Numbered from the stretch's first letter, positions 45,683 through 55,080 are shown. The stretch is DNA of 64,000 bases from Sedimentibacter sp. MB35-C1 (GCF_030913635.1 NZ_CP133188.1:496001-560000), one strand, 5' to 3'. Notes: a model not told the origin generated them from the sequence alone. A program made the numbers and translations.

Positions 45683-47257
45683 TTAAAAATTCCAATGTAT
45701 TTCAATTGGTACTTCTTTTGTTTGTTCATCGCGTTTACCGATTAAAATATAATCTATTAGTTTTTCAACTGTTTCTCTATCTAACTTTTCTATATTCATG
45801 TATTGTTCTACAATCTGGAGTCGATTATCTCCAGTATGCATTTTTTCATTGATATCTGATATCTGTTTTATATGTTCAGTTATCAATCCTTCATACTTTT
45901 CTTTTTCATCTGTAAAATTTCTTGAAAATTCTACAAACTGCTTTTCTGTTATTATACCTTTTACCTTATCCAAATATAGATTCTGTATACCAGAAGAATA
46001 TTCTTCTATCTTTTTTTCAAATAACGCAATACTTTTTTCAAGCTTTAATTTTTGATTATTGAAGTTATTATTTAACTCTATTTTCCTTTCGACTTCATCT
46101 TTATCAAGATATTCATTTATTAGTTTGTGAAGTTCGTCTAAAACAAGCTTCTCAAGCTTTTTAACAGGTATAAAAGAACCTATGCATGAATCCTCAGAAA
46201 CGTACTTATTTTGGCACTGAAGATAGTAATAGCCATGATTCTTGACAGAACGCAATGTATAACCACAATGCATACATTTTGCTTTTTTTGCAAATATACC
46301 AATTTTGCCGACTTTAAAGGGCTTAGTTTTTTGCTTTATTAATTCTTGCACTCTATCCCAAAGATGACTATCTATAATAGCTTCATGTGTTCCTTCTTTC
46401 CTATACCATAGTTCTTTTGGTCTAGGCTTATTCTTTTTGGTTTTATACGAAACACTTCCATACTTACCCTGTACCATATTCCCTATGTACATTTCATTAA
46501 CTAGCATATCTGAAATAGAATAATATTTCCATAAGGTACTATTTCTTGATACCGCTTGTTTGTATCTTAATCCTTTTTGCCTTTTATATTCTGTCGGATT
46601 AGGTATTCCTCTTTCGTTTAAAATTCGTGCAATTTTTGTTTTACCATACCCTTGAGAAAATAAAGTAAAAACTTCTCTTACTATCTCTGCAGCTTCTTCA
46701 TCAATAATTAGATGCCCCTCTTGATCAGGATCCTTTTTGTACCCGTATAAAGCAAATGAACCAATATGATATCCTTCTTTCCTCCGATCTGTTAACACAC
46801 TTTTAATGTCATTAGATAGGTCTTCCAAATACCACTCATTCACAAGACCATTTATCTGGCGTGATTTTTTATTGCCCTTCACATCAGTATCTGCATTATC
46901 AACCACACTTATAAAGCGTATGCCCCATAACGGAAAGAGTCCATGAATATACTTTTCAACAAGCTCTAATTCTCTTGTAAACCTTGCTTGTGTTTTACAT
47001 AGTATTATATCAAATTTTCGATTTTCTGCGTCTTTAAGGAGCTCATTCCAATCTGGTCGGTTTCTATCTGCGCCGGTGTAATCATCGTCACTATATATTT
47101 TATAGATTTCCCAACCTTTATCAAGAGCATATTTAATAAGCATTGATTTTTGGTTTTGTATACTATCACTATCATCTGTATCCTTTTTTTTATTCCTATC
47201 CTCTTCGGATAAACGGACGTAAATTGCAACCCTTAAAACCCTATCAATCACAGTCAC
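45683..47257 (-). CDS. Large serine recombinase
   Basis: The 524-residue protein has an N-terminal resolvase domain with the nucleophile Ser17 in YVRLSEED, a recombinase domain (about 165-280; LYGYKKDP, ARILNERGIPNP), a zinc ribbon (CMHCGYTL, later CQNK..SC) and a C-terminal coiled coil (about 385-470). It starts at GTG after GGAGA. It should catalyse integration and, with a directionality factor, excision of the element at cotJC. A 53-residue gene upstream is a possible directionality factor. Confidence 0.93.
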   Translation of the reverse strand: MTVIDRVLRVAIYVRLSEEDRNKKKDTDDSDSIQNQKSMLIKYALDKGWEIYKIYSDDDYTGADRNRPDWNELLKDAENRKFDIILCKTQARFTRELELVEKYIHGLFPLWGIRFISVVDNADTDVKGNKKSRQINGLVNEWYLEDLSNDIKSVLTDRRKEGYHIGSFALYGYKKDPDQEGHLIIDEEAAEIVREVFTLFSQGYGKTKIARILNERGIPNPTEYKRQKGLRYKQAVSRNSTLWKYYSISDMLVNEMYIGNMVQGKYGSVSYKTKKNKPRPKELWYRKEGTHEAIIDSHLWDRVQELIKQKTKPFKVGKIGIFAKKAKCMHCGYTLRSVKNHGYYYLQCQNKYVSEDSCIGSFIPVKKLEKLVLDELHKLINEYLDKDEVERKIELNNNFNNQKLKLEKSIALFEKKIEEYSSGIQNLYLDKVKGIITEKQFVEFSRNFTDEKEKYEGLITEHIKQISDINEKMHTGDNRLQIVEQYMNIEKLDRETVEKLIDYILIGKRDEQTKEVPIEIHWNF

Positions 47258-47321
47258 GTATTATATCTCCTTTGTTATTCAAAAGAGATAAAACAAATCT
47301 AACTACATAGATATATTATAT

Positions 47322-47483
47322 CTAATGCGAAATAATCTGTAAATCCCTTTTATAAATAACGTTTGTTTTATTCTTTTCATTTATAAGCTCTATAACTTTT
47401 TGATTAAATTCTTGTTTTATCTGATGTTCGCTTGAATTCTTGAATACATTCTTGCAAGAAAAATCTTGCTTACTTAAAGACAT
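47322..47483 (-). CDS. Small protein beside serine recombinase
   Basis: A 53-residue basic, helical protein (MSLSKQDF start, HQIKQEFNQKVIELINEKNK middle) starts at an ATG after AGGGGTGA. It lies 64 bases upstream of the recombinase on the same strand. Size, charge and position resemble recombination directionality factors of serine-integrase elements, but no sequence match was tested. Confidence 0.5.
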   Translation of the reverse strand: MSLSKQDFSCKNVFKNSSEHQIKQEFNQKVIELINEKNKTNVIYKRDLQIISH

Positions 47484-47638
47484 GAAATCACCCCTTCTTT
47501 ATCATTTTATTCTAACGAAAATCCAATTATAACTTAAAATTTCAACAAAAAACACACATAGCTTGTACCTTGTGCGTTAGATAAAAATTGTTAGCTTTTT
47601 TAAACCTTATTGTTTTTTTATATTGTTTATATCCATAA

Positions 47639-48115
47639 TCAATACCATTCTGTAGGTGATATTACATGCAGCCAAACCTTCTTTTTATTTTCCAGAAAAT
47701 CAAATCTTAAAAAGTGCTTTTTATTTTCCTTAGTAAAGGCATAAATAACATCTTTATCACGATACCCCTTGCGTTTCATTTTTTCTTTTTTCCCATCCGG
47801 ACGCAAAATATAAAACTGTCTAGAATACTCGGTGTAGTATTCATCATTTTCTTGTACTTTACCGCCAAGAGTGATTTCTTCCACATAATATATACTAACC
47901 GGAACAAAATTTGCTTTAATGTTAAGTCCTATACGATTTAAATAGCTTACAAGAAACTCTCCAAATAACTGCTTTTTATCTTTAGGTAAATCGTTATACC
48001 CTGCAATATATTCAGGTGGTATATTAAAAACATTTTTAAAATCTTCCATAGACTTTAAATTAAAGTCCTCTAGCCCATTCTTTAAATAGCTATACTGAAG
48101 CTGTAAATATTCCAC
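47639..48115 (-). CDS. Conserved-looking hypothetical protein
   Basis: A 158-residue product starts at GTG after AGGAGG. The N-terminal 80 residues are helical and the C-terminal 80 are beta-rich with many Lys and aromatic residues (YSRQFYILRPDGKKEKMKRK). No family is recognised. It is on the same strand as the recombinase. Confidence 0.5.
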   Translation of the reverse strand: MEYLQLQYSYLKNGLEDFNLKSMEDFKNVFNIPPEYIAGYNDLPKDKKQLFGEFLVSYLNRIGLNIKANFVPVSIYYVEEITLGGKVQENDEYYTEYSRQFYILRPDGKKEKMKRKGYRDKDVIYAFTKENKKHFLRFDFLENKKKVWLHVISPTEWY

Positions 48116-48856
48116 TCCGCACCTCCTTTTTTATATATTTTACTTTTGTTTTGCAAATAGAAACGGAATGCTCAGTTAGTAAAACATTCCGTTTAATTAT
48201 TTTGTCTATTTAATTTTTTCTTGCCGTAATTTCATCTTATGCCACAAATTGCGGTAATTAATAATACTTTAACCACACAGCTAGTTAATAAATTTAATAT
48301 ATTAATTAGCTCTACAGTTAAAATTATAGTATTTCCGACGGTTTTGCCAACTCCATGACCTTTCGTTATTCAACATATAACGCTTTAGTCCTCCCCATGC
48401 TTATGGCGAGCCGTCCCCATTGCTACTAGCTGTGGCTGAACGGAAGTATCATTATTCCCTTATGCGAATCATGGCGAGTTAACACCGCCGTGTTAACTTT
48501 GCAGGCACTCTCAAAAATTTTAACCGCTCAAATATTACCTCATAACAATATCTTTCATGGCGCAGTCCTGTATTCGCTTTCCTTTTCAGGCCGCATAAGG
48601 AATGTATCAGAAATACTTATTCAGATTTCAAGCTACATAAGCCAACCTTTTTTAATACTCTATGTACTTTTCATGCTTACTGAAAAGAAAAAAGGTTTAA
48701 CTTAGCTGCAATAAACTATGTACAAAACAATGGGGGAATTATTCTATACGTCATTACAGCTAAATTAACTAGGCTTGTACTTCTGTTCCAGTGGAACACC
48801 TGATAAAAATTTGTCTTTTTTTCAATAATGTGGCAATAAATGTTGAAAAAAAATGA
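48116..48856. other. Non-coding stretch with GC-rich conserved-looking segment
   Basis: About 48330-48600 is visibly richer in GC than its surroundings. It contains hairpins CGTTAT/ATAACG (about 48366-48384) and GTTAACAC/GTGTTAAC (about 48477-48496). On the minus strand a frameshifted protein-like segment can be read (ending MGTARHKHGED). The stretch may be a degraded gene or a structured RNA. An operator-like palindrome lies at 48782-48796. Confidence 0.4.
48782..48796. repeat. 15-bp palindrome, copy 1
   Basis: TGTTCCAGTGGAACA is palindromic except its centre base and recurs exactly at 51094-51108. The two copies bracket the regulator-lipoprotein block. Confidence 0.6.
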
Positions 48857-49069
48857 TTATTCTGTTAAAATGTTTTCATCAGGGACCTGTTGCAGCAGAT
48901 CCCTGTGAGAAAGGTTATATAGGTTTTCGAGTTTGACAAGAACTTCATAGGATGGCTTTCTTTTTTGTGTTTCTATATTGGAATATGCTGATTTTGTTAT
49001 GTCTATCTTTTTAGCGACATAGCTTTGTGACCACCTATTTTTGATGCGTTCTTGTCTCATCTTTATCAT
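48857..49069 (-). CDS. XRE-family helix-turn-helix protein
   Basis: The product is 70 residues from the ATG at 49069 with AGGAAGGG upstream; a longer start at 49144 overlaps the divergent promoter. It is essentially one XRE DNA-binding domain (RWSQSYVAKKIDITKSAYSNIETQKRKPS). It is divergent from another XRE gene, like phage or ICE repressor pairs. Confidence 0.75.
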   Translation of the reverse strand: MIKMRQERIKNRWSQSYVAKKIDITKSAYSNIETQKRKPSYEVLVKLENLYNLSHRDLLQQVPDENILTE

Positions 49070-49097
49070 ACTTAACCCTTCCTCAATTAAATTAACC

Positions 49098-49140
49098 AGA
49101 CTTTTAGTCTTTGTATTCTTATTGTATACGACTTTAAGTC
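49098..49140. promoter_or_regulatory. Paired operator-like palindromes between XRE genes
   Basis: AGACTTTTAGTCT (49098-49110) and GACTTTAAGTC (49130-49140) are near-palindromes of the same type, about three helical turns apart, in the divergent promoter region. Confidence 0.5.
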
Positions 49141-49158
49141 TCATGTCAAGAGGTTTTT

Positions 49159-49581
49159 ATGTTTGATGCTAATATCTTTGCCGAAAGATTACAATTACTA
49201 AGGAAAAAAGCTAATGTAAGCCAAAAAATTTTATCCGATCACATCGGGGTTTCTTATCACACAATAAGTAAAATTGAAAATAAGCAACGTGCTGCTTCAA
49301 TAGAAGTAATTACTGCCATTGCTGAATATTTCGATGTCTCTCTTGACTATTTAACAGGCCGAACAGACCTTCCTGATATTACAGATAAAAATAAAGGACT
49401 TGATATTACTCCGGAAGAATCCGAATTGCTTGAAGAATTTAGGCTTTTAAATAAATATGAACAAAACATCATAGTAGGGAAAATCTCCGAGATTCTTTAC
49501 AATAAAAACATTGAAAACAGAAACATGGAAATGTCTGAAGAAATTGCAGAAGTAGATTTTAAAGATAGGGTTAACAAATAA
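49159..49581 (+). CDS. XRE-family regulator
   Basis: A 140-residue protein has an N-terminal XRE domain (LRKKANVSQKILSDHIGVSYHTISKIENKQR, about 13-65) and a C-terminal helical part ending in NKYEQNIIVGKISEIL. The C-terminal part is repeated in the small gene at 50913-51089. Probably the element's repressor. Confidence 0.85.
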   Translation: MFDANIFAERLQLLRKKANVSQKILSDHIGVSYHTISKIENKQRAASIEVITAIAEYFDVSLDYLTGRTDLPDITDKNKGLDITPEESELLEEFRLLNKYEQNIIVGKISEILYNKNIENRNMEMSEEIAEVDFKDRVNK

Positions 49582-49685
49582 TATTTTTTATTATGACATA
49601 TTTATATTGTATCAATTAACATAACATTGTACATATTGTTGATATAATTTTTATGAATATTATTAATCAATCAAGGGGGAGCAAA

Positions 49686-50795
49686 ATGAAAAAAAAATTA
49701 TTTCTATTATTTATAACATTATTTTTATTAACAGGATGCAGTTCAAATAAAATTGATTTGTCTCAATATGCAAATATAAGTATATCCGGATATAATGGAT
49801 ACGGAACAGCTTCTGTAAAAATTAATTGGACAGAGCTTGAATCCGAATTACTTCAGGACGATAATAATAGCAGTTTGGAAACATTCACAGAACTTGCAAT
49901 AATTGAGGATTCTATTAAGTATTCCATTGATAAATCAGAAAACTTAACTAATGGAGACACTGTTAATTTAACAGTTAATTGGAATAAAGACCTTGCTAAA
50001 AAATACAAAGTATCATTTACGGCAAATAACGCATCTGTAAAAGTAGAAAATCTGGAAGAACCGAAAGAAGTTGACCTATTTACGGATATACATATAGAAT
50101 ACGAAGGAGTATCTCCAAATGCTAGCGCTTTATTGAGAAACGCTTCAAACGATCCTTTTTTAAAAAATATTTATTATGATCTTGACAATAGCTATAACAT
50201 TTCTAATGGTGACACAATAACAGTTTCAGCAAACATCTCAAAAGAGAATGCTATAAGAAATGGAATTATAATTAATAATACTGAAAAAGAATTTACAGCA
50301 GAAGGACTAGACGAATACATTACGGAATATGCATCGATAGATACAGATACCCTTGAAAAAATGAAAAGTCAAGCAAATGATTTAATCGAATCACAAATTG
50401 CAGGTAAATACTCTTATAATAGCATTCTTTATCCTGATGTGTTTTTCCCTGATGTTTCACGCGACAGTATAAACATAGTTGAAAACGCTCTTAAACATGC
50501 CTACTTTTTTACATTAAAGTCAGGAATGGACAAGGGATTTAACGATGTTGACAATAGTATATTTTTAGTATATGAAATTAAATTCACATCAGATATAACA
50601 AAAGAAAACAGTCAGGACGTCACATATGTGCCAGTATATTTTAAAAATATAATAAAAAGAAGTGATGGCATCTTAGATGTAAATATAACCGATGCCTATA
50701 TTACAAATGATGCAAGCAGCAATCTTGACAATGTATACAGAGATACTGTGACAGCAAATAAAGCAAAATACAATTATGAAGAAATAGATTTTTAA
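49686..50795 (+). CDS. Surface lipoprotein with repeated beta-domain
   Basis: The 369-residue protein has a signal peptide ending in the lipobox LLTGCSS; start at 49686 after GGGGAGC. Two related beta-rich units (about 85-130 and 170-215) share NGDTVNLTVNW / NGDTITVSANIS patterns, like other clostridial lipoproteins with Ig-like folds. A C-terminal globular part follows. Function unknown; within the element it may serve surface exclusion or adhesion. Confidence 0.7.
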   Translation: MKKKLFLLFITLFLLTGCSSNKIDLSQYANISISGYNGYGTASVKINWTELESELLQDDNNSSLETFTELAIIEDSIKYSIDKSENLTNGDTVNLTVNWNKDLAKKYKVSFTANNASVKVENLEEPKEVDLFTDIHIEYEGVSPNASALLRNASNDPFLKNIYYDLDNSYNISNGDTITVSANISKENAIRNGIIINNTEKEFTAEGLDEYITEYASIDTDTLEKMKSQANDLIESQIAGKYSYNSILYPDVFFPDVSRDSINIVENALKHAYFFTLKSGMDKGFNDVDNSIFLVYEIKFTSDITKENSQDVTYVPVYFKNIIKRSDGILDVNITDAYITNDASSNLDNVYRDTVTANKAKYNYEEIDF

Positions 50796-50912
50796 TGCTT
50801 AAAAAAGGCAGGGTTAATAAATAGCAATAACAATACTATCCATTAATTAAACCATCCATTTTTTAAACCGATACTTATATTGTGTTTATTAATAGGCGGG
50901 GGCGTATTGGGT

Positions 50913-51089
50913 ATGACAGAAAAAGAAGCACTTTTACTGGACATGTTCAGGAACTTGAATAGCTACGAGCAAAATATTATTACTGGTAAAATAAGTGAAC
51001 TTATATTAAATGGAAGAAGGAAGAAGATTAATTTTTTTGAAGGGGAACAAGTTAAGTATGTTCCGGTAGTTTTTGTGTTTGTTTTGTGA
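50913..51089 (+). CDS. Small protein, copy of XRE-regulator C-terminus
   Basis: A 58-residue frame starts at 50913. EALLLDMFRNLNSYEQNIITGKISELI matches ESELLEEFRLLNKYEQNIIVGKISEIL of the regulator at 49159-49581, without any DNA-binding domain. It may be a decayed duplicate, or a truncated partner that dimerises with the regulator and interferes with it. Confidence 0.5.
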   Translation: MTEKEALLLDMFRNLNSYEQNIITGKISELILNGRRKKINFFEGEQVKYVPVVFVFVL

Positions 51090-51418
51090 GTTTTGTTCCA
51101 GTGGAACAGAACATGGATGACTATGAATAATAAATGATAAGCCTTGTACTTTATTACCCAGCGCTCTTAAAATAACTAATGATGCAACTGTAATAATATT
51201 ATAACCGAGAAAAATTATAAATACCTAACGATGTTTTAGTTAATTTTTTAAGAATGGGCCACGTAACAGACTATAGAAATCCTAATTTACGTTATAAGAA
51301 CATAAACACATATTTTTTATGTACAAGTCTAATAATAAGATTTACAGATAGTCTACAGTAAAAATATGTTCATTTGTACCTAAAACTGATTATAAGTTAT
51401 GGACTTGTGTCAATAGAG
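51090..51418. other. Non-coding stretch left of IS3 element
   Basis: No gene. It contains the second 15-bp palindrome (51094-51108) and otherwise AT-rich sequence running into the IS3 left end. Confidence 0.4.
51094..51108. repeat. 15-bp palindrome, copy 2
   Basis: Identical to 48782-48796. Confidence 0.6.
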
Positions 51419-51451
51419 TAGACACAAAAAGTTTAACTTTTTTTACACCAC

Positions 51452-52345
51452 TCAGGCAGCTTCATGAGCAGCCTGTGGAGTCATATAATTTATAGCACCA
51501 TGAATCCTTTTACGGTTGTACCAGGATTCGATATATTCAAATATTGCCTTGCGGGCAACATTGAAATCAAAGTATCTGTGATGGTTTACTTCTTCCTTTT
51601 TAAGTATAGAATGGAAAGACTCAATGCATGCATTATCATATGGGTTACCTTTCCTACTAAAGGAATGAATAATTTCTTTTGAGGATAAATAGTCTTCAAA
51701 TAAACGGCTTGTGTACTGTGTACCTAAATCGCTGTGCAGAATAATGCCTTTTGTATCACTAACATTCATGCAGGCATTTTTAACAGCTTTTACAGCTAAT
51801 TTAGCTGTCATTGAAGTTCCGTATGCGTAACCGATAATCTTCTTGCTATGGAAATCCATGACTGAAGCTAAATAAGTCCAGCCATTTTTAATGGTATAAA
51901 TGTAGGTGATATCAGTGCACCATTTTTGGTTGATGCTAATTGTTTTAAAGTCTCTGTTCAAGATATTTTCTTTGTCATCTGATGTAACTTTTTCTGAGTG
52001 ATAACGAAATTTTTTAACAACTATGGATTTAATGTCCATTGCACTCATATATCTCTGAACACGCTTAAGGCTTACTTTTATGCCACGACTGGTTAAGATA
52101 TTATGGATTTTTGGAGCTCCATACCTGGATTTGCTTTCTGTCCAGATTTGTTTAATCTCAGCTTTTAGTTTTGCCATTTCAAGCTGACGTTTAGAAGGTA
52201 TATTAACTAAAGCCTTGTAATATGTGCTTCTCGGAAATTTTAAGGCTTTGCATATAAGTTTTACAGGATATTTTGATTTGTAATTTTCAATAAAAGCAAC
52301 GACTTCTTTTATTGTTTTCTTGCGAATATGGCGGTAGCTTTTTTT
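51452..52345 (-). CDS. IS3 transposase OrfB (made by frameshift)
   Basis: The rve integrase core has all three acidic residues: WCTDITYIYT, ILHSDLGTQYTS and NACIESFHSILKKEE. The frame is open up to the A7G tract at 52338-52345 in orfA, so an OrfAB fusion would form by -1 slippage, the usual IS3 mechanism. Independent initiation at the ATG at 52177 would give only 241 residues. Confidence 0.9.
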   Translation of the reverse strand, partial: KKSYRHIRKKTIKEVVAFIENYKSKYPVKLICKALKFPRSTYYKALVNIPSKRQLEMAKLKAEIKQIWTESKSRYGAPKIHNILTSRGIKVSLKRVQRYMSAMDIKSIVVKKFRYHSEKVTSDDKENILNRDFKTISINQKWCTDITYIYTIKNGWTYLASVMDFHSKKIIGYAYGTSMTAKLAVKAVKNACMNVSDTKGIILHSDLGTQYTSRLFEDYLSSKEIIHSFSRKGNPYDNACIESFHSILKKEEVNHHRYFDFNVARKAIFEYIESWYNRKRIHGAINYMTPQAAHEAA

Positions 52346-52584
52346 AATATTTCATTCTCTATCTCAAGCTCTGCAATGCGTTTTTTCATTGATTGGTAAT
52401 CCTTAGCAGTCAATTCCTCATTACCAGTGACCTTGACTGGACTTAATTGCTTAATCCATTTATATATCGTTACTGTTGCCACGCCATATTCACTGCTCAG
52501 GCAAGCTACTGAGCTTCCTGAATTATACAAATCTACTATCTGTTGTTTAAATTCATCCGTATAACGGATACCATTTTTGGACAT
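52309..52584 (-). CDS. IS3 transposase OrfA
   Basis: The 91-residue protein has a helix-turn-helix (VACLSSEYGVATVTIYKWIK) and a leucine-zipper-like tail. It ends in the A7G slippery tract region that links to OrfB. Confidence 0.9.
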   Translation of the reverse strand: MSKNGIRYTDEFKQQIVDLYNSGSSVACLSSEYGVATVTIYKWIKQLSPVKVTGNEELTAKDYQSMKKRIAELEIENEILKKATAIFARKQ

Positions 52585-52647
52585 TGTTTAACACGCACCT
52601 TTCATTGTATTTATATTTTATCGTGTTAAACTTTTCGTGTCCACATT

Positions 52648-52809
52648 TATATACTAACACCATTATCTTTTAATACAACTTGTTATGCTGATGAATATGG
52701 AGTAGAAATTTCTTATGTTAGAGATGTAAAAGTATATGCAAGAAATTCATTTAGCGAAATAAGTAGGCTTAATGCATTAATGTTAAGTGACTTGATATTT
52801 TTTAATTAA
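52648..52809 (+). pseudogene. 3' fragment of gene cut by IS3
   Basis: A frame open from the IS3 right end to the TAA at 52807 encodes 53 residues with protein-like composition (NTTCYADEYGVEISYVRDVKVYAR). No start codon with a site is present, so it is the end of a gene interrupted by the IS. The 5' part is not obvious left of the IS. Confidence 0.45.
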
Positions 52810-52818
52810 GAGGAATTA

Positions 52819-53193
52819 ATGAGAAACTATTTAGAAAAAAACTATGGAAACTATGTAATGTTAACAGGAAAAATTGAAAGGTTTGGCGTTTTTAATTTTG
52901 ATGGTAGGAAAAATTATTCTCCCTTACATACCTTTCCTATGTCCTTTTTACCCATTGAAGCAATGGAAATGAAAATAAATCCTATGATCTCAATTGAAAA
53001 TACTACGCTCTTAATAATAGACATAGAAAATGAAGATCCGCACTTATGGCTTCCTTTAAGCTTAAAATTTTTAGGTTTTAATAAAGGAGAAAGCATTAAA
53101 ATTTGCGGACAAGTAGAAAGATATAAAAAGAACGATGGATATGATTATTGTATTAAACCAGAAACGGCACGTTATTGTTCAATGGACCGGTGA
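52819..53193 (+). CDS. Unknown protein, possible OB-like fold
   Basis: A 124-residue product starts at an ATG after AAGAGGA. Beta-rich pattern with LTGKIERFGVFNFDG near the start and IKICGQVERYKK near the end is reminiscent of OB-fold proteins. It starts 9 bases after the IS3-truncated fragment and may have been its operon partner. Confidence 0.5.
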   Translation: MRNYLEKNYGNYVMLTGKIERFGVFNFDGRKNYSPLHTFPMSFLPIEAMEMKINPMISIENTTLLIIDIENEDPHLWLPLSLKFLGFNKGESIKICGQVERYKKNDGYDYCIKPETARYCSMDR

Positions 53194-53291
53194 CTATTGT
53201 TTTTTTATTATCTTAGCACTCTTTCGCCTATATTGAGATATGTTTTTATTATCAAATTTTCATTCTAATTAATACATCTTACAATTCGTAT

Positions 53292-53304
53292 TAGACTATA
53301 CTTA
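53292..53304. repeat. 13-bp direct repeat flanking IS1182-like element, left
   Basis: TAGACTATACTTA, identical to 55068-55080, directly abuts the left end of the element. It is longer than a usual target duplication. Confidence 0.6.
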
Positions 53305-55067
53305 GGTAATTGCGAAACTAAAAAATTTAGTAATCTAAGTTTCGTTAAGAATCAAAATTAATTAAAGATTGAATTAAAGAGAGAAAAAATGTAACTAAAG
53401 AAGTAAGGAAGCAATTTTAATAGAAAAAAGGGTATAACAAAAAACGCCTTGAAATATTCTCAATAAAACAGGTTAAGAAATAAGTGGTTTCAAGCTTCTT
53501 ATGTATTGGTGTTGATGAATCTTATCAGCGAGAACAACAGTAATGAGCTGAGTGATGCCAGCTAATAATAAATCAGCATGAAGAGTTTTTTCGTTCTGTG
53601 TTTTACGGCCAGATATACAGAAACTTTCTTTAAAATGATTAATAGACTGTTCTACAACAGAACGAATTTTGTAGGTTTGATCCCAAGTTTCGGTACCTCG
53701 AATAGTTCCAGGATAGGCACGTAAATCTTTTTCAGGATAAACATAAACCATTCGACCAGACGGAGATGAAGTACATGGATTTTCACAATTATGGCGTCTG
53801 CGATACTTTCCATCATCACATTTAGCCCATTTCATTTTAGGGCAAACAAATTTGAGGGTAGGAATTCCACTTTTTAGATGAGAAGTATTCCCTTCAGGTT
53901 TCATTAAAAGGGTATTGTCATTAGGACAGTAAGGAATGCCATCTGAATTAATTGCATAATCTGAATTTTTTAAAGCGGAACGGTGATTTAGTGGAATGAA
54001 AGCCTTATTGAATTTTATATCTGTAAATAAGTCTTTGTAAATGGCAATGGTATCAAAAGCAGCATCACCAAGAAAAATATCTGGTTTAATTAAAGGATGT
54101 TTTTTAAAGAAATCCTTTAATACAGGGATAAGTGCCTTTGAATCATGAAGAGATTTATCTTCATCAGGAGAATCTGATTTTTTATCAACAGTAATGTCAG
54201 GATGAGATTGTAGAAAATCTTTATTTAAAAAAGAAATATCCCTGACAATGCCAAGACCATTTGTAATCATACCAAATTTATAAACGTAACAGAAATGTCC
54301 GTTTATATAAAGTTGTTTAATTTCTTGATTAGAAGAGGCATGAGAAGGCATAGAGCTGTATGCGGCTTTGTAAGGGTCATAAGAATCATTAAGGTTCATA
54401 GATTTTTTATAGGACTTAAGTTGACTAATTATGCGATTTGCATATTTAGGATTGTTTTCAGTTACAAAGGCTTCAATACCAGAAGTATCATATACGGTCA
54501 TAGAAGCTTTTAGCTTCATCAATACGTTGGCATATCGGTTCTGTAATATCAACAAGTTTATCAAACACCGATTGTAAGTCCGATTTGAAATCTTGTTTAA
54601 AACGAGTAAATTTAGATGCATCAGGAACCTTTTTAAAACCGCAGAAATCTCTTAGCTCTTTAGAGTATTTAAGAAAAGTAATTAAAAGAGTGTCTGTTGG
54701 AATTGAAAATATTCGCTGAAGAAGTAATGCCCAAAGCATTGCAGTGAGCAGGTATTTGCGAGGTCTTCCTGTTGATGCATGAAAATTGTTTACAAATGAA
54801 AATGGAATAAACTCATAAAGATTAATGGTATTTTCTAATAAAGCAAAAAATTCATATTTGTCGTTATCAAATTTTTCTTGGCAATCAGAAAAAATATCTG
54901 CCAAAGATAGCTGATTATGTGGTATCATATACATGTAACTCCTTTCGAGATTATGGTGGATTTGTTTTTCGGCAATTCAATTATACCATAAATCAGTGAG
55001 GAGTTACATTTTTTGTATTAAAAAATATCCCGTGTTTTCACGGGTTGTGGCGTTTCGCAAACGCCTA
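53305..55067 (-). mobile_element. IS1182-like insertion sequence, inactivated
   Basis: The ends carry related inverted sequences with a TTGCGAAAC core (53310-53318 and inverted about 55053-55061). One transposase gene on the minus strand is split by a frameshift. The 13-bp repeat TAGACTATACTTA flanks it on both sides, at the mazF promoter. Confidence 0.75.
53473..54934 (-). pseudogene. IS1182-family transposase, frameshifted
   Basis: The N-terminal part (54488-54934; STGRPRKYLLTAMLWALLLQ, FCGFKKVPDASKFTRF) and the C-terminal part (53473 to about 54519; VYDTSGIEAFVTENNPK, FLGDAAFDT, KIRSVVEQSINHFKESF) are in different frames that join near 54500 by one inserted base. Both halves match one IS1182-type transposase of about 480 residues. 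Confidence 0.88.
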
Positions 55068-55080
55068 TAGACTATACTTA
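55068..55080. repeat. 13-bp direct repeat flanking IS1182-like element, right
   Basis: TAGACTATACTTA, identical to 53292-53304, just upstream of the mazF-like gene's ribosome binding site. Confidence 0.6.

Larger units (their letters stand above)
51419..52643 (-). mobile_element. IS3-family insertion sequence
   Basis: Ends are defined by imperfect inverted repeats TAGACACAAAAAGTTTAAC (51419-51437) and, inverted, 52625-52643. It carries overlapping orfA and orfB on the minus strand. It interrupts a coding fragment whose 3' part is at 52648-52809. Exact outer ends could be a few bases further out. Confidence 0.85.

Noticed and set aside
47639-48115. Possible ImmA-like metallopeptidase
   Set aside because: No HExxH motif is present, so this label is not supported.
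48490-48705. 71-residue plus-strand frame
   Set aside because: It starts inside a hairpin in the GC-rich non-coding segment, has no ribosome site and no protein-like motif.
53473-54934. Programmed frameshift in the IS1182-like transposase
   Set aside because: The two halves join by a +1 change without a slippery heptamer; IS1182 transposases are normally single frames, so a mutation is more likely.
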